From Mustela lutreola (taxonomy: Eukaryota > Chordata > Mammalia > Carnivora > Mustelidae), in assembly GCF_030435805.1 (NCBI RefSeq), contig NC_081305.1:51742001-51806000 (forward strand): a DNA stretch of 64,000 nt, in the 5' to 3' direction. Within the stretch, counting starts at the first letter, position 1, and each line of letters starts with the position of its first letter. A program made the position numbers and the translations under genes. The notes under the pieces were generated by a model. That model was not told the origin of the DNA. It saw nothing but the letters and a program-made list of their open reading frames with translations, and did not search any database. Shown here in pieces: positions 37,983 to 52,391 of this stretch.

Positions 37983-38319
37983 AAAGAAAAAAAGAAAAAA
38001 AAAAAAGTGCAAATAAACAGGAAGGCATTGGTGGTCTAAAATAATTCAGAATTTTTTGCAAAAGTGAACTTTGCTGTGTAGTTTGCTAAAGAAACACTAC
38101 TTACATACCCTGCAGATTACAGGGCTTGGAAGCTAAATGTGCCTTAATATTTGCATAAAGCCGATGTTTTCTCATGATTTGATTCTGATTATAATTTTCT
38201 TTCTTTAAAAGTCAACTTTTATTGTAATTCACATATGTTATATATTGTGGAAACAGGATCGTAGCTAGCAGGTCAGGGTAAAAAAAAAAAAAAAAATTTA
38301 ATCTATAGCTCTCTGCTTG

Positions 38320-38714
38320 TTGGAACAGGCTCTCCCCCGCATGGGGGCTGGCAGCCACACTTGTCCCGGCAGACACAGCCCAGGGCACAAGGCCAAGCCT
38401 ACAGTGTGGTGCACTGGCAGGAGCTGGTGCAGGTGCCTGGGCTGCGGGTGGAATTTGAGCTCCTGGGATCTACTTGGAGTCCAGCTGAGGATAGGGGTCC
38501 AAAGCAAGTGACAGGGAGACACTGGTGCAGGCAGGAGGCATGCGGTCTAATTAAATTTTGTTTTTCCATGGACACAAAAAGTGGTGAGGTATCCTGGGTA
38601 CATCAGGCACCTGACAGCGCTGTGATGTGCTCTGTTATGGCCGATGTTACCTTCATTCCTTGGCTCAGGTGTTCTCTGCCAGATCACCCTGCTCTACAGC
38701 TAATACAGCGTTTC
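38320..38714. other. GC-richer segment joined to L1 3' end
   Basis: 38330-38530 is distinctly GC-richer than its surroundings and follows an A-run at 38281-38296. It ends directly at the antisense L1 3' region. Overlapping short frames have no recognised domain. It could be L1 5'UTR or LTR sequence. Confidence 0.35.
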
Positions 38715-39275
38715 ATTCTTATTTAAATTCAATTAGCCCACATAGAGTGTATCATTAGTTTCCAATGGAGTGTTTAGTGATTCATCAGTTGCATATAACA
38801 CCCAGTGCTCATCACAACACAAGCCCTCCTTCATGCCCATCCCCCAGTTATGCCATCCGCCCTCCAGCAGCCCTCAGTTCATTTCCTAGAGTTAAGAGTC
38901 TCTCGTGATTCATCTCCCTCTCTGATTTTGTTGCCTTCACCTATGGTCTTCTACACTATTCCTATGGTACATATGAGTGAAACCATATGATAATTGTCTT
39001 TCTCTGATTGACTGACTTCATTCAGCATAATCCCCTCCAGTTCCATCCATGTTGATGCAAATGGTGGGTATTCTTCCTTTTCAGATGGCTGAGTACTACT
39101 CCATTGTGTATATGGACCACGTCCTCTTTATCCATTCGTCTGATGAAGGACTTCTTGGCTTTTTCAGTTTGCCTGTTGTGGCCATTGCTGCTATGAACAT
39201 TGGGGTGCAGGTGCCCCTTCTTTTCACTACATCTATACCTTTGGGGTAAATAGTGCAATTGCTGAGATAATACTG
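38715..39275 (-). repeat. L1 3' end, antisense, 5'-truncated
   Basis: Begins with L1 3'UTR antisense sequence (AACACCCAGTGCTCATCACA) and runs to CATCTATACCTTTGGGGTAA near the end of ORF2. Lies directly beside the odd GC-rich segment 38320-38710. Confidence 0.8.
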
Positions 39276-39291
39276 TTTTAAAGTTAGCAAA

Positions 39292-39484
39292 GGGGGTGTC
39301 GGGGTGGCTCAGTTTATTAAACGTCTGCCTTCGGCTCAGGTCATGATCCTAGGGTCCTGATACTGAGACCCATGTTGGGTTCCCTGCTCAGTGGGGAGCC
39401 TGCTTCTCCTTCTTCCTCTGCCCCTCCCCCTGCTTGTGTTCTCTCTCTCTCTCAAATAAATAAATAAAATCTTTAAAAAAAAAT
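39292..39484 (+). repeat. Can-SINE
   Basis: First of a close cluster of three. Confidence 0.85.
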
Positions 39485-39490
39485 TAATAA

Positions 39491-39682
39491 GGGGCACCTG
39501 GGTGGCTCAGTGGGTTAAAGTCTCTGCCTTCAGCTTGGGTCATGATCCCCAGGTCATGGGATCGAGCCCCGTGTTGGGCTCTCTGCTCAGCGGGGACCCT
39601 GCTTCTTCTTCTCTCTCTCTCCCTTCCTCTCTGCCTACTTGTGATCTCTCTCTGTCAAATAAATAAAATCTTTTTAAAAAAA
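39491..39682 (+). repeat. Can-SINE, young
   Basis: Inserted at the tail of the preceding copy; AAAATTAA flanks. Confidence 0.9.
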
Positions 39683-39754
39683 TTAAGAAAGTTTGTTCTT
39701 TGCCATTAATATGGGTCCTGGGTGAATTGCTTTGAGATGTGCATAAAACATGGT

Positions 39755-39961
39755 GTTTATTTATTTATTTATTTTTTAAGATTTTATTTATTTTTTTGAC
39801 AGACAGAGATTACAAGTAGGCAGAGAGGCAGGCAGAGAGAGGAAGGGAAGCAGGCTCCCTGCTGAGCAGAGAGCTCCATGCTGGGCTCAATCCCAGGACC
39901 CTGGGATCATGACCTGAGCCAAAGGCAGAGGCTTTAACTCACTGAGCCACACAGGTGGCTC
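39755..39961 (-). repeat. Can-SINE, young
   Basis: Complete, opposite strand to the two preceding copies. Confidence 0.9.
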
Positions 39962-40351
39962 TACATTACTTCTTTTAAAGTGTATATAATTATCTTGTCA
40001 ATGTATCATTATGTGCATAAAATGTAAAAATTGCTAGATGAGTTCTGTGATGTTACCTTCTTTAGATTACGCCTCTCACTTAGAAAACCTGGCATGAATA
40101 GTCTTTTAGCACCTTTCTGTACGTTGACCAATGTGGTCCTTTTGGATAAATTCTACATCTCACAAATGAGGTTAAAAACCCAGGCCCTTCTGTTTACTGG
40201 ATGTTTGACAGAATAGTCTCATAAAAGTTGAAGAATAATATTCTCTTAGATTATTTTTGTGGTTTTATGTGTTAATGATGAAAGCTCTTTGAATAATACC
40301 CAGGGAAATATTTAAAAAAGATTGTGGTCATATATTAGAATTTATAATTTC

Positions 40352-40441
40352 TTTGCTCAGCTGGAACTTGCTTCCCCCTCTCTCTCTGCCTACTTGTAAT
40401 CTGTCTCTCTTGTCAAATAAATAAAATATTTTAAAAAAAGG
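40352..40441 (+). repeat. Can-SINE 3' fragment
   Basis: Only the CT body and tail; no tRNA-like head. Confidence 0.8.
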
Positions 40442-40530
40442 ATCTATAATTTCCATAAAATTGTTCTAAATCACACATGACTATTTCGCTCAAGATTTTA
40501 CTTCTTTGCTATTCAGAAGTGAATCCCTTA

Positions 40531-40727
40531 GGGGTGCCTGGGTGGCTCAGTCAGTTAAGCATCTGCCTTTGGCTTAGGTCATTATCCTAGAGTCTCAGGA
40601 TTGAGCTCCACATAGGCCTCCCTGTGCAGCAGGGAGTCTGCTTCTCCCTCTGACCCTTTCCCCTCTTACACACTCTCTCTAAAATAAATATATTTTCAAG
40701 AAAAAAAAAAATCTTAAAAAAAAAAAA
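40531..40727 (+). repeat. Can-SINE
   Basis: Complete with a long A-rich tail. Confidence 0.85.
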
Positions 40728-40784
40728 GTGTGTCTCTTAGACCAGAGGCAACATGTGGTGAACTTGTTCAAAATTCAGTAACTC

Positions 40785-40984
40785 GGGGCACCTGGGTGGC
40801 TCAGTGTGTTAAGACCTCTGCCTTCACCTCAGGTCATGATCCCAGAGTCTTGGGATCGAGCCCCACATCGGGCTCTCTGCTCAGCAAGGAGCCTGCTTCC
40901 TCCCCTCTCTCTCTCTCTGCCTGCCTCTCTGCCTACTTGTGATCACTGTCTGTCAAATAAATAAAATGGAATCTTTAAAAAAAA
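40785..40984 (+). repeat. Can-SINE
   Basis: Complete; abuts the MER5-like fragment. Confidence 0.9.
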
Positions 40985-41080
40985 ATGCAGAAAGTCAGGT
41001 CCCACCCCAGAATGGAATCAGAGCCTTTATTTGAATAAGGTCTCCAGCTTGTGGTTGTATACATTAAATTTTTCAGAAGT
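40985..41080 (+). mobile_element. Possible MER5-like hAT-Charlie fragment
   Basis: Only the block ATGCAGAAAGTCAGGTCCCA followed by CCCCAGAATGGAATCAGAGC supports this. Short and diverged. Confidence 0.35.
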
Positions 41081-42810
41081 GCATTTCTGACTTACCATGA
41101 CTCCCATTGAGAAAGATACGCAACTTACGATGTAAATAGAGAGACCAAACATAACTATGTATGCCTGTGTTGATGCCCTAATACATTTTACCATCCCTGG
41201 AAGTAGTATGTGTCAAGGTTTTGTGAACCTTATGCTGACCTCTTTCCTCTGAATTAGGGAAAAGTCAGGGAGCATTTTTGTGTCTAATCATCTCAGTGTG
41301 TAATTCATGCCACTCACCTAAGTCAGTTCTCTGAACTCTCTTAGGTAAAATGACAAACTCTGCACAACGGCCACATAATAAATGTATTATTTATCTCAGA
41401 GATGATTGACATTCAGGAATGTGGCTGAAGATTTCTCGCAGGAGCTGTGCTAGTGCCTGGACCCTGCTCAGTGGGATTTCAACCAGTGCTTATTGTTAAC
41501 AATTTTGGGGAAAAAAATCAAGTGGTGAGAACTATGGTAATCCTTTACTACTCTAGATTTCAGTAAGTTCCATTGGGTTAAGTGATCGATAAAAGTAATG
41601 CAATCTGGGGCGCCTAAATGGCTCAGTGGGTTGGGCCTCTGCTTTTGGCTTGGGTCATGATCTCAGGGTTCTGGGATTGAGCCCTGTATCTGGCTTTCAG
41701 CTCAGCAGTGAGGCTGATGCCCCCTCTCTCTGCCTGCCTCTCTGCCTACTTGTGATCTCTTTCTCTGTCAAATAAATAAATAAAATCATTTAAAAAAATG
41801 TAGTACAATCTGCCTCTTAAAGTCTGACCCCAATGTTTTTATTTGTGAAGGGCTCTTCTGAGACTTCCCTCTTTCTTCCATGGAAACTATTCCGTTGTTC
41901 CTGTCATGAGTGGGGGTCAGTGTCACTGTTCACCTTCCTGTAAGACATTCATATTAATTTGCATTGAATTATGCTGAGGACTCAACATGGGGACGGAGTC
42001 ATGCAGATTAAGTCCACTGATTTCTAATGTGAAATATCAGTGTCATGGATACCTTTCACTTGGATCTGTCTGGAAATCCTCAGTGGATGCCTGGCTCATT
42101 TTGTCTCTGCTCATAACTGACATATTGGTGCACATGACAGTCCAAAGAGAAGGAAAGAACATGTTTTCCTGGCAGAATGACTTCTTCAGGCTCTGTGAGT
42201 GCAAGGAGACCCATGTACCGTCTCACCTGTCAGACCCCTGAGTTTCCTGCCCACTTCATTGCAATGTTGCAGTAGTGGTCTTCAGATATGACAATGCTTG
42301 CCAGCATCTGCCTCTAGGGATCCTGGAGAAAGAGTCTTTCTCAAACGTTTCAAAGCTCCTTTGGGAGACAATGAAAGGAAACGTGTAATTGTTTTGTTTG
42401 GTTGATTTTTTTTTTTTTTTTTTTTTTTAATTAGCGACTAGAAAAAGGTTTCTGGAAACTTTCTCCCTACCAGCCTGCACTTTGATTGCCGCTGTGGGAG
42501 AAATGATAAGTGCGCTCAGGGGGTTGGTGAGGTTACAGGTTCCTGAACTCATATCTCAGGGTCTGGCTGCCTCTTCTCCTCACCTGTCCTGGCTGTTAGG
42601 ACCTTCACCTCTGCCCACATTCCTTATAGTGGGAAGTGGCTTCTGTTTCAACTAGAAGGGCAGAGTCTACCTTACCTCTGCGTTTATTAAGATTTCTAGA
42701 TCTTTATTCATTGTTGACATTGACTATGGGGTAAAGCTGTATCTATAAATGGAAACTTTTTTTAACATCTCAATTTAATTTTATTTTTTCAATGTTTTAA
42801 TTTCTTTTTT
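41081..42810. other. Unassigned sequence with one SINE and a T-run
   Basis: T-run at 42408-42429 and one SINE at 41606-41797. An 84-codon frame at 41987 has no recognised domain. Confidence 0.35.
41606..41797 (+). repeat. Can-SINE
   Basis: Flanks GTAATGCAATCT/GTAGTACAATCT. Confidence 0.88.
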
Positions 42811-42998
42811 AAAAGATTTTATTTATTTATTTGACAGACAAGAGATCACAAGCACACAGAGAGGCAGGCAGAGAGAGATGGAGAAGCAGGCTCCCCCCTG
42901 AGTAGAGAGCCCAACTTGGGACTCGATCCCAGGACCCTGGATCATGACCTAAGCCGAAGGCAGAGGCCCCAACCCACTGAGCCACCCAGGTGCCCAGT
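42811..42998 (-). repeat. Can-SINE
   Basis: Inserted at the 3' side of the inverted L1. Confidence 0.9.
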
Positions 42999-43004
42999 AT
43001 TTTC

Positions 43005-43290
43005 ATTTCTTAAGGAATCGCTACACTGCTTCCCAAAGTGACTACGCCAGCTTGCATTCCCATCAATAGTGTAAGAGGGTTCTTTCGCCACATCCTCTCC
43101 AACAGTTGTTGCTTGTTGTCTTATTAATTTTGGCCATTCTAACTGGTGTAAGGTGGTATCTCAATGTAGTTCTCATTTGAATTTCCCTGATGGCTAATGA
43201 TGATGAACATTTTTTCATGTGTCTTTTAGCCATTTGTATGTCTTCTTTGGAGAAGTTTCTGTTTATGTCTTCTGCCCATTTTGTGATGTA
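43005..43290 (-). repeat. L1 segment, antisense half of an inverted L1
   Basis: Antisense ORF2-end sequence (TTGCATTCCCATCAATAGTG, CTTCTGCCCATTT). It is followed directly by sense-strand L1 sequence that lies upstream of it in the L1 consensus. Confidence 0.8.
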
Positions 43291-43775
43291 AAATCCTAGA
43301 GGAGAATGCAGGCAGTAACCTCTTCAACATCAGCCACAGCAACTTCTTTCAAGATATGTCTCCAAAGGCAAGGAAACAAAATAAAAAATGAACTTTTGGG
43401 ACTTCATCAGGATAAAAAGCTTCTGGGGGTGCCTGCGTGGCTCAGTGGGTTAAGCCTCTGCCTTTGGCTCAGGTCAAGATCTCAGGGTCCTGAGATGGAG
43501 CCCTGTCTCAGGCTCTCTGCTGAGTGGGGAGCCTGCTTCCCTTTCTCTCTGCCTGCTGCTCTGCCTACTTGTGATCTCTCTCTGTCAAATAAATAAATAA
43601 AAATCTTTTAAAAAAAGATAAAAAGCTTCTGCACAGCAAAGGAAACAGTCAACAAAACAAAGAGGCATCCTAGGGAATGGGAGAAGATATTCGCCAATGA
43701 CACTGTAGACAAAGGGCTGATATCCAAGATCTATAAAGAACTCCTCAAACTCAACATAAAAATAAATAAATAAAT
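43291..43775 (+). repeat. L1 segment, sense half of an inverted L1
   Basis: Sense ORF2 sequence: GCAGGCAGTAACCTCTTCAA, GCTTCTGCACAGCAAAGGAA, GGGCTGATATCCAAGATCTA. A SINE inside duplicated GATAAAAAGCTTCTG. Together with 43005-43290 this is the 5'-inversion structure produced by twin priming. Confidence 0.8.
43427..43614 (+). repeat. Can-SINE
   Basis: Target-site duplication GATAAAAAGCTTCTG in L1. Confidence 0.93.
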
Positions 43776-44089
43776 AATAATTTAAAAAACCCCGAAAACA
43801 AACAATAAAACAGATAAACATGGCAACCGGATGCTTTTAAGTGGTTTACAATTCAGTCACCAACACAACTATAGGAAGACTATTTTATTTTCTATAGTTG
43901 AAAAAGCACTTACTATTTCCTAGAATGGGTGCAATAAAGAAAAAGGATTACACTAAATTTCAAGGAATGGTGTGGAATTAGAATTTTCATATATTGTTTT
44001 TAGGAGAGTAAAAAGTACATTCAGTTTGGAAAACTTTGTGGCACATATTTATGAAAATATACATTTATCTACTTAAATGGGAGCATTTT

Positions 44090-44780
44090 GTCACCCTAAA
44101 ATATGTCTCTTTGGTCCAAGGATGAATTGGGGCTGATATTCTTTTAAATATTTTTAAATATTTTTTTTATTTTTTTTATAAACACCAGATAAAAGAAAAG
44201 CTCTGAAACCCTGTATCTCTTTGCTTTTGAAAGAGACATTTGGATTTATAAGAGGAAACTTCATCTGTAAGTTGTCTCCCTCTGTGTTCCTGAAAGAGGG
44301 AGAATGTGTCAGTCTCCAGAAGCTGTGACCAGTGCAGAAGGCATGGATCTAAATGTGGTCACAACCACAGCCTTGGTTCTCATGCTTAGGCAAAGGTCAC
44401 CTCTCAAATGCTTCCCAGTAGGATCACATGTGGGATTTCAAAATTATCATGACTGGTGTCCTCCCCCTCAGATTCTGTCAGGTTTTTTTTTGGGTGGAAA
44501 TAACAGTGCTTTGTTAATTAAGGGCTCCAGGTGATTCTCAGTGAGGCCAGGGGTAATCCCGAGGGCTTCAGGTGCTTTTTATGAGAATGGAGAGGCGGCT
44601 TTGGCTCACGGAGAGGTAACAGGGTCTCTTCTATGTGAATCTGGAGGGTCGGGTCCATGCAGCACATGGTTCCTATGCTGTAGTGAATTTGTGGGTTCTA
44701 GAAGCAGGAAGGAAAAGTCAGGGATTGGGTATATAAATAGGAAGTCACATTTCCTGAATGGCTCCTGACACAAGGGACGA
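44090..44780 (+). repeat. Possible ancient LTR fossil, unclassified
   Basis: The opening TGTCACCCTAAAATATGTCT and the spacing of later blocks resemble an old ERVL-type LTR, but no end repeats or internal region are visible. Low confidence. Confidence 0.3.
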
Positions 44781-46464
44781 AGAAGTTGGGACTTCTCTGC
44801 ATTTCTGGGTCCTGCGTTTGGGTAAATAGTTTACAGGTGAAGAGGTTCTACTGGCGGCTTTATGGGCATTTTCTCATGATGCAGCTGTGATTTCTCCACA
44901 AAAAGCTTGTGAGAAACAAATCTAGATGACAAGGAGAAAGAATGGCCAGTTCTCAGGTAAGCTTGGTGTCCCAGGAGAGACTGTATCATGCTTTTCTCCT
45001 GAAATTGCTTGCATTTAGAAACTGCAAATGTTTCCTCTAGTTCTGATGTTTCTTCTTATATTTTCACCTATTTTTAAAACATTTTAAAACCTTTTCAGAA
45101 ATGAAACTGAACGCTAGGTCTGCAGAACACTTCTCCCCTATATCCCAGAGACTGTGTCCTGTGTCTTCAACCTGGGTTCCAACATGGTATCAAGAGCTGT
45201 CAATTTCAATGAAAACCTGCAACTGTTGAAAATATTCTGTTGGTGACTGATCTAGAGGGGAAGGTCTGAATCCAAGATTCCTATTGCTGCTGAGGTTTGT
45301 TCTTGGGATCTCAGCGAAGAAAAACATTTCTCATGTAGGTCCCATGTAGATACTTTATCAGCTCTGTGTAGCCCAGGAATTAGAAAATGCCCAAATCAAC
45401 CTAATAGATATGAAATCAAGAATATCTTGGAAAGTTCTTGGGGAAAAATCATAGAGTGAGTCTTGCTCTTTAGAATGTGAGAAAGATACTCTATTTAAAA
45501 TATACTAGATGGGAGCCTGCATGGCTCAGTGGGTTAAGTGTCAGACTCTTAATTTCAGAACAGGTCCTGATCTCAGGGTCCTGAAGCCCTGTTTTGGCTC
45601 CATGCTCAGCAGGGAATCTATTGAGATTCTCTCTGTGCCTCTTCTTCAGCCCTTCCCCCTTCTCTCTAAAATATAAATAAATCTTTAAATAAAGTAAAAA
45701 AAATATATATATATACTAGCTATTACAGGTCATGGAAACTGGTGTTTCAATGCCTCTTAGAATCAGATGGCGACCCCAAACACGGATCAAAGATTGGGAG
45801 GAAGCCAGTCATGTGGGCCTTGAGAAGAATGCACCTGAGGGAGAAGAGAGGAGACATAAATTGACTGAACACCCTGCCAGAGAGCTGCAGGCAAGGCACC
45901 AGAGGAGAGGCTGGCTTCCAGGATGCAGTGAGTGGGGCTGTGTTGAAAGGAGGAAGGTGAGGAGTTGTGAGGACTTAAGGCCCTTTATTCATCACTGTAC
46001 CTGGTTGTTAGGGCCTATGGCTACCTTGAGGTGGGCCCCCTGTTGGGGCTATTTGGACTCAGCAGAGGGGTCGCTATGGGCACTTTCTCTACTTCTTTAC
46101 TCAAGCCTCTTTGCCTAAAAGCAGGCTCTACAGAATCTACATGTGATTGAAGTGTATATAAATCCACTGCATTCTCATAATTAGATTTCATTCTGAATTT
46201 CTGTTTCCAGACTCTAAGGAAACACCCGTGATGGTGTGTCCTTGGGTGTGCCTTAGGCACTGATAGCAATTTGTTTCCATACACCTGATGTGAACTGCAT
46301 TTATTCGCTTTGTGTTGACTGCCAAATTCATCCCTTATAATGTTCATATTTTCCCTCTTATTATTTATAAGGAGCTTAGATGTTCTGAGCCAAATGCAGC
46401 AACCATCGCCTTCCAGGTGGAAACTTCTTTGTTGTAAGTTTCTCTTGCTTTTAGTTTCTTTTTC
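44781..46464. other. Unassigned sequence with one SINE
   Basis: A 128-codon frame at 45732-46118 lacks recognisable domains. Probably an unrecognised repeat or unique noncoding sequence. Confidence 0.35.
45510..45705 (+). repeat. Can-SINE
   Basis: ATATACTAG flank on both sides. Confidence 0.8.
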
Positions 46465-46655
46465 TTTTTTAAATTTTACTTATTTATTTATTTGATATAC
46501 AGAGATCACAAGTAGGCAGACAGGGAGACAGAGAGAGAGGAGGAAGCAGCTCCCCGCTGAGCAGAGAGCCCAATGCGGGACTCGATCCTAGGACCCTGGG
46601 ACCATGACCTGAGCCAAGCAGAGGCTTTAACCCACTGAGCCACCCAGGCACCCCG
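46465..46655 (-). repeat. Can-SINE
   Basis: GTTTCTTT-type flank on both sides. Confidence 0.88.
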
Positions 46656-46665
46656 AGTTTCTTTC

Positions 46666-46842
46666 TTTTTTTTTAATATTTTATTTACATTTTGAGAGAG
46701 AGTATGAGAATTAGGGGTGGGGAAGAGGTAGAAGCCAATTCCCACTGAGCGGGAGTCCCAGGAAAGTCTCCATTCCAGGACCCTGGGATCACTACCTGAA
46801 CCAAAGGCCGACCCTTAGCCAACTGAGCCACCTAGGTGCCCC
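46666..46842 (-). repeat. Can-SINE, older
   Basis: Adjacent to the preceding copy; upstream of the LTR at 46857. Confidence 0.8.
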
Positions 46843-46856
46843 TTGCTTATAGTTTC

Positions 46857-47438
46857 TGAGGAAGAGAACAAAGTCCTAAGAAGTGTGGATAAATTTCCTT
46901 CAACTTGCAGCCAATTGATAAATACTTGAGACAAGCAGGGTATGGCATTCTTCAAGGAATTCACAACTGCCTCAATATTAATGATTTGTTGGAGGTGAAA
47001 AGCAGCCTTAGCTTGATGGCAGCCAGACCTCCAGGATTCTCTAAGTCCTCTTTAACATATGAAAATTCTTTTGGAAACTTCCTTTATTTCTACTCCCCAA
47101 ATACGAGTTGGCCATCATCCTCCAAGCATATGGCCTACTGATAGATATCTGCTGGGTCTCCTGACAAGGTCCTAGGAGTCTAGACTCCAAATTCCCTAGA
47201 CACTTCCACCATCCCTCACCCTCTCCCCATTTGAAAGTATGTAATCAGTCACTGCTTACAACCCCAGTGCAGCTCGTTGACCAAAAGGTCCTGACCTGTG
47301 CTTTAATAAGACCACATTTTTTGCACGAATGATATCTCAATAATTGTTTTATTCATAATTTACTATTGAACCCCAATATTGCACATCAAAAACATCTCAA
47401 GAATTCTTTCTTGACAAATGGCTCATATCCAAAATCCA
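46857..47438 (+). repeat. Solo LTR fossil, family A-related
   Basis: Starts TGAGGAAGAGAACAAAGTCC and includes GTGCTTTAATAAGACCACAT near 47299. Its 3' end holds two versions of the short GCAC...TCTCAA.AATT segment about 60 bases apart, so the end looks locally duplicated or rebuilt. Confidence 0.6.
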
Positions 47439-47790
47439 TCAGTTTGCACTGCACAAGGAGGGCTCTCACTTCTGTGTAGTTGTATATATGAGTTCTGGGT
47501 TGGAGATTCTCATTCAGTCAACCTGCCATCACATAGTTTTTCTTCTACTGGACACTCCTATCACAGACTCACTCTTCTATTTACTTCTTTGTGTTTTCAG
47601 AAAAAAAAAAAACAAACAAACCAAGAATCACATAATAAACATTGTTCAGTATCTTAAAATCCTGAGATCTAATACACAAATGATAATTTAATCAAATTGT
47701 TCAATGAACTACTATGGTATAGGATCATTGACTACAATGGCCAAGAAAGAATTCTTGAGAGGACATGTGATGCAAGTTAGTAAGTTTATT

Positions 47791-47975
47791 TACTTTTTTG
47801 AAGATTTTATTTGACAGGCAGAGATGACAAGTAGGCAGAGAGGCAGACAGAGAGAGGAGGAAGCAGGCTCCCCGCTGAGCAAAGAGCCCAATGTGGGGCT
47901 CGATCCCAGGACCCTGGGATCATGACCTGAGCAGAAGGCAGAGGCTTTAACCCACTGAGCCACCCAGTCACCCCG
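47791..47975 (-). repeat. Can-SINE, young
   Basis: Target-site duplication AGTAAGTTTATTT, perfect. Confidence 0.93.
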
Positions 47976-48257
47976 AGTAAGTTTATTTCAACAGCGCCAT
48001 ATGAATGGGCTGGAAGAGCTGCACTTTGGCTGCATCAAGCTGGTAGTTCTCTGCTTAATGTTTATTGGGGAGGGGCTGTGCAGGGAGTATAAGATCTTAA
48101 ATGTTTCTTTGAATCTGTACTTGTAAAACTCCTTTTGCAAGATTCCTCAGGCACTTATTCCACTTGATATTAATATGGGGGAAATGTACAGGTAGTCCCA
48201 AGATCCACTGAGAATGTAGCAATTTGCCCTGAGGTGATGCTTCTAGAACTATGCAGG

Positions 48258-48440
48258 CAGGGTGACTGGGTGGCTCAGTCAGTTAAGGTTGTGCCTTTGG
48301 CTCAGGTCATGATCTCAGGGTTCTGGGATTGAGCCCACATCAGACTCTCTGGTCCATGGGGAGTCTGCTTCTCCCTCTCCTTCTACCCTGCTCACTCTCT
48401 CTCTCTCTCTCTCAATAAAATCTTAAAACTACAACAACAG
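48258..48440 (+). repeat. Can-SINE
   Basis: ACTATGC(A/C)AGC flank on both sides. Confidence 0.82.
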
Positions 48441-48598
48441 AAAAACTATGCCAGCTGTAGGTCAGCCCTCTGGACTACAAGTGAACATTATTTGCTTCTA
48501 GCCCTCATCATAATAGTCTCAGAAATAAAAGTTGTTTTCTTTCTGTCATTCAGTGTGTTTGTGTTGATAGTGTAATAAAAGAAAAGCATCATCATCAG

Positions 48599-48786
48599 GG
48601 CACCTGGGTGGCTCAGTCATTTGGCCTTTGCCTTGGGCTCAGGTCATGATCCTGGGATCCTGGAATGGAGGCCCAGATCCAGCTCCCTGCTCAGTGGAAA
48701 GTCTGCTTCTTCCAATGCTCCTGCTTGTGTTCCCTGTCTCACTGACTCTCTCTTTGTCAAATAAATAAATAAAATCTTAAAAAAAA
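48599..48786 (+). repeat. Can-SINE
   Basis: Target-site duplication GCATCATCATCAG, perfect. Confidence 0.92.
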
Positions 48787-49292
48787 GGCATCATCATCAG
48801 CAAAAAGATTTATGAATGTCATGTCATTGAAACTGTTTCTTAAATTAGGCAGTATGAAAATTTTCTATTCTATCACTTTTCCTGTGGGTATAAGTACTTC
48901 CTAAATATATGGATGTGTGCATGACTGTACAATGGTAGATCAGCATTGGGTGGATCCTTCTTGTTTTCATCATTCTTCTCAGGTTGGGCACCTTCTATGA
49001 ATACTACTTTAGGGTCTCTCTGTATATTGACCTGAGGGCCATTTTAGATCAACTCTAGGTCAGATAACCTTGGTGAAAGCCTGATCCCTTCCATGTTACT
49101 GGATGTTTGACAAAATATTCCCATAAAATTAGAAGAATAATGTTTTCTTCTCTAAGATTATTATTCTTCATTTCACCTTAATTTATGAACAATTATTAGA
49201 TGCTCTCTAGAAACTAGGAAATGGTGAGAAAAGGATTGTTGTTGACTTTCTTGCTATTCCAGTAGAATCTGTCATTGGTATAAAACGTATTC

Positions 49293-49500
49293 AGAAACAC
49301 TTGGGTGGCTCAGTCAGTGAACTGTTTGCCTTTGCCTTGGGTCATGGTGACAGAGACCCGAGATAGAGCCCTGTGCTGGGCTCCCTGCTCAGGGGGCAGT
49401 CTGCTTATCTCTCTCCCTCTGCAACCCTCCCCTTACTGCCTACACCCTGGCTCCTGCTGTTTCTTGCTCTCTTACTCTCTGTGTTTGAAATTAAATGAAA
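49293..49500 (+). repeat. Can-SINE, old
   Basis: Immediately upstream of the RANBP1 retrocopy; A/C-rich tail to 49535. Confidence 0.75.
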
Positions 49501-49582
49501 ATCAGTAATACAAAAGAAAACAAAACAAAAACCAACCGTATCAATTCCAAGTCCTCCAGTAATTCATGCCTTGAAGTTTTAG

Positions 49583-50641
<1,059 letters not shown>

Positions 50642-50667
50642 AAAAATAGAGCTCTTGGGTCATGGGC

Positions 50668-50770
50668 TATTTTCTTCTTAGAAATGCAGACTCCCATCCC
50701 ACCTCAGTATTTCTGAACAGAATCTACATTTTTACAAGATCTCCAATGCACTGACTTAAAATTCGAATTC
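50668..50770 (+). mobile_element. MER5-like hAT-Charlie fragment
   Basis: AGAAATGCAGACTCCCATCC, then GAACAGAATCTACATTTTTA and CAAGATCTCCAATGCACTGA fit the MER5A core. It lies just beyond the RANBP1 retrocopy and belongs to the older flank. Confidence 0.55.
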
Positions 50771-51953
<1,183 letters not shown>

Positions 51954-52391
51954 TGAATGACTGGATTTCAGATCCAGGCAGAGAGGGCAATAAGTAGGGT
52001 TTTGTAGATGGAGAGAAACATCTTCATGATGTTTCCTTCTCAGCTTTAGCTTCCCCTTCCTCAAGGTAACATCATCACTTCTGTAGATTCCTGGCAGTTC
52101 TAAACATTGAGTGGCTTACGTGGTACTGCCCACATCTTCTATACCAACTTTCACTCATTATTGTGTCTACTACTTGGAAGTGGAGGTCAGGATGTGAACA
52201 TTGGAAATCCCTCCTTCCTATTGTAAAGGGGATTTTGAGCAATAGCATTTGGGAAACCATTTCTCAGATTTCCTAGATTTCCATTTTGCATTTTCTAAAT
52301 TCTACAATGTTCTCTCTTCTCTACTGAGCACACCTGTGATTAGAAGCTAGAATCTCCAGCAATACTTGTTTTCCTTTTTTCTAATGAACAG

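Noticed and set aside
38298-38726. Overlapping frames of 64-121 codons in the GC-rich 38.3 kb block
   Set aside because: Frames on both strands with no domain; they reflect base composition and a repeat-like context.
44090-46350. Frames at 44304, 44541 and 45732 as new genes
   Set aside because: No recognisable domain, start context or splice structure; they are probably old repeat sequence.
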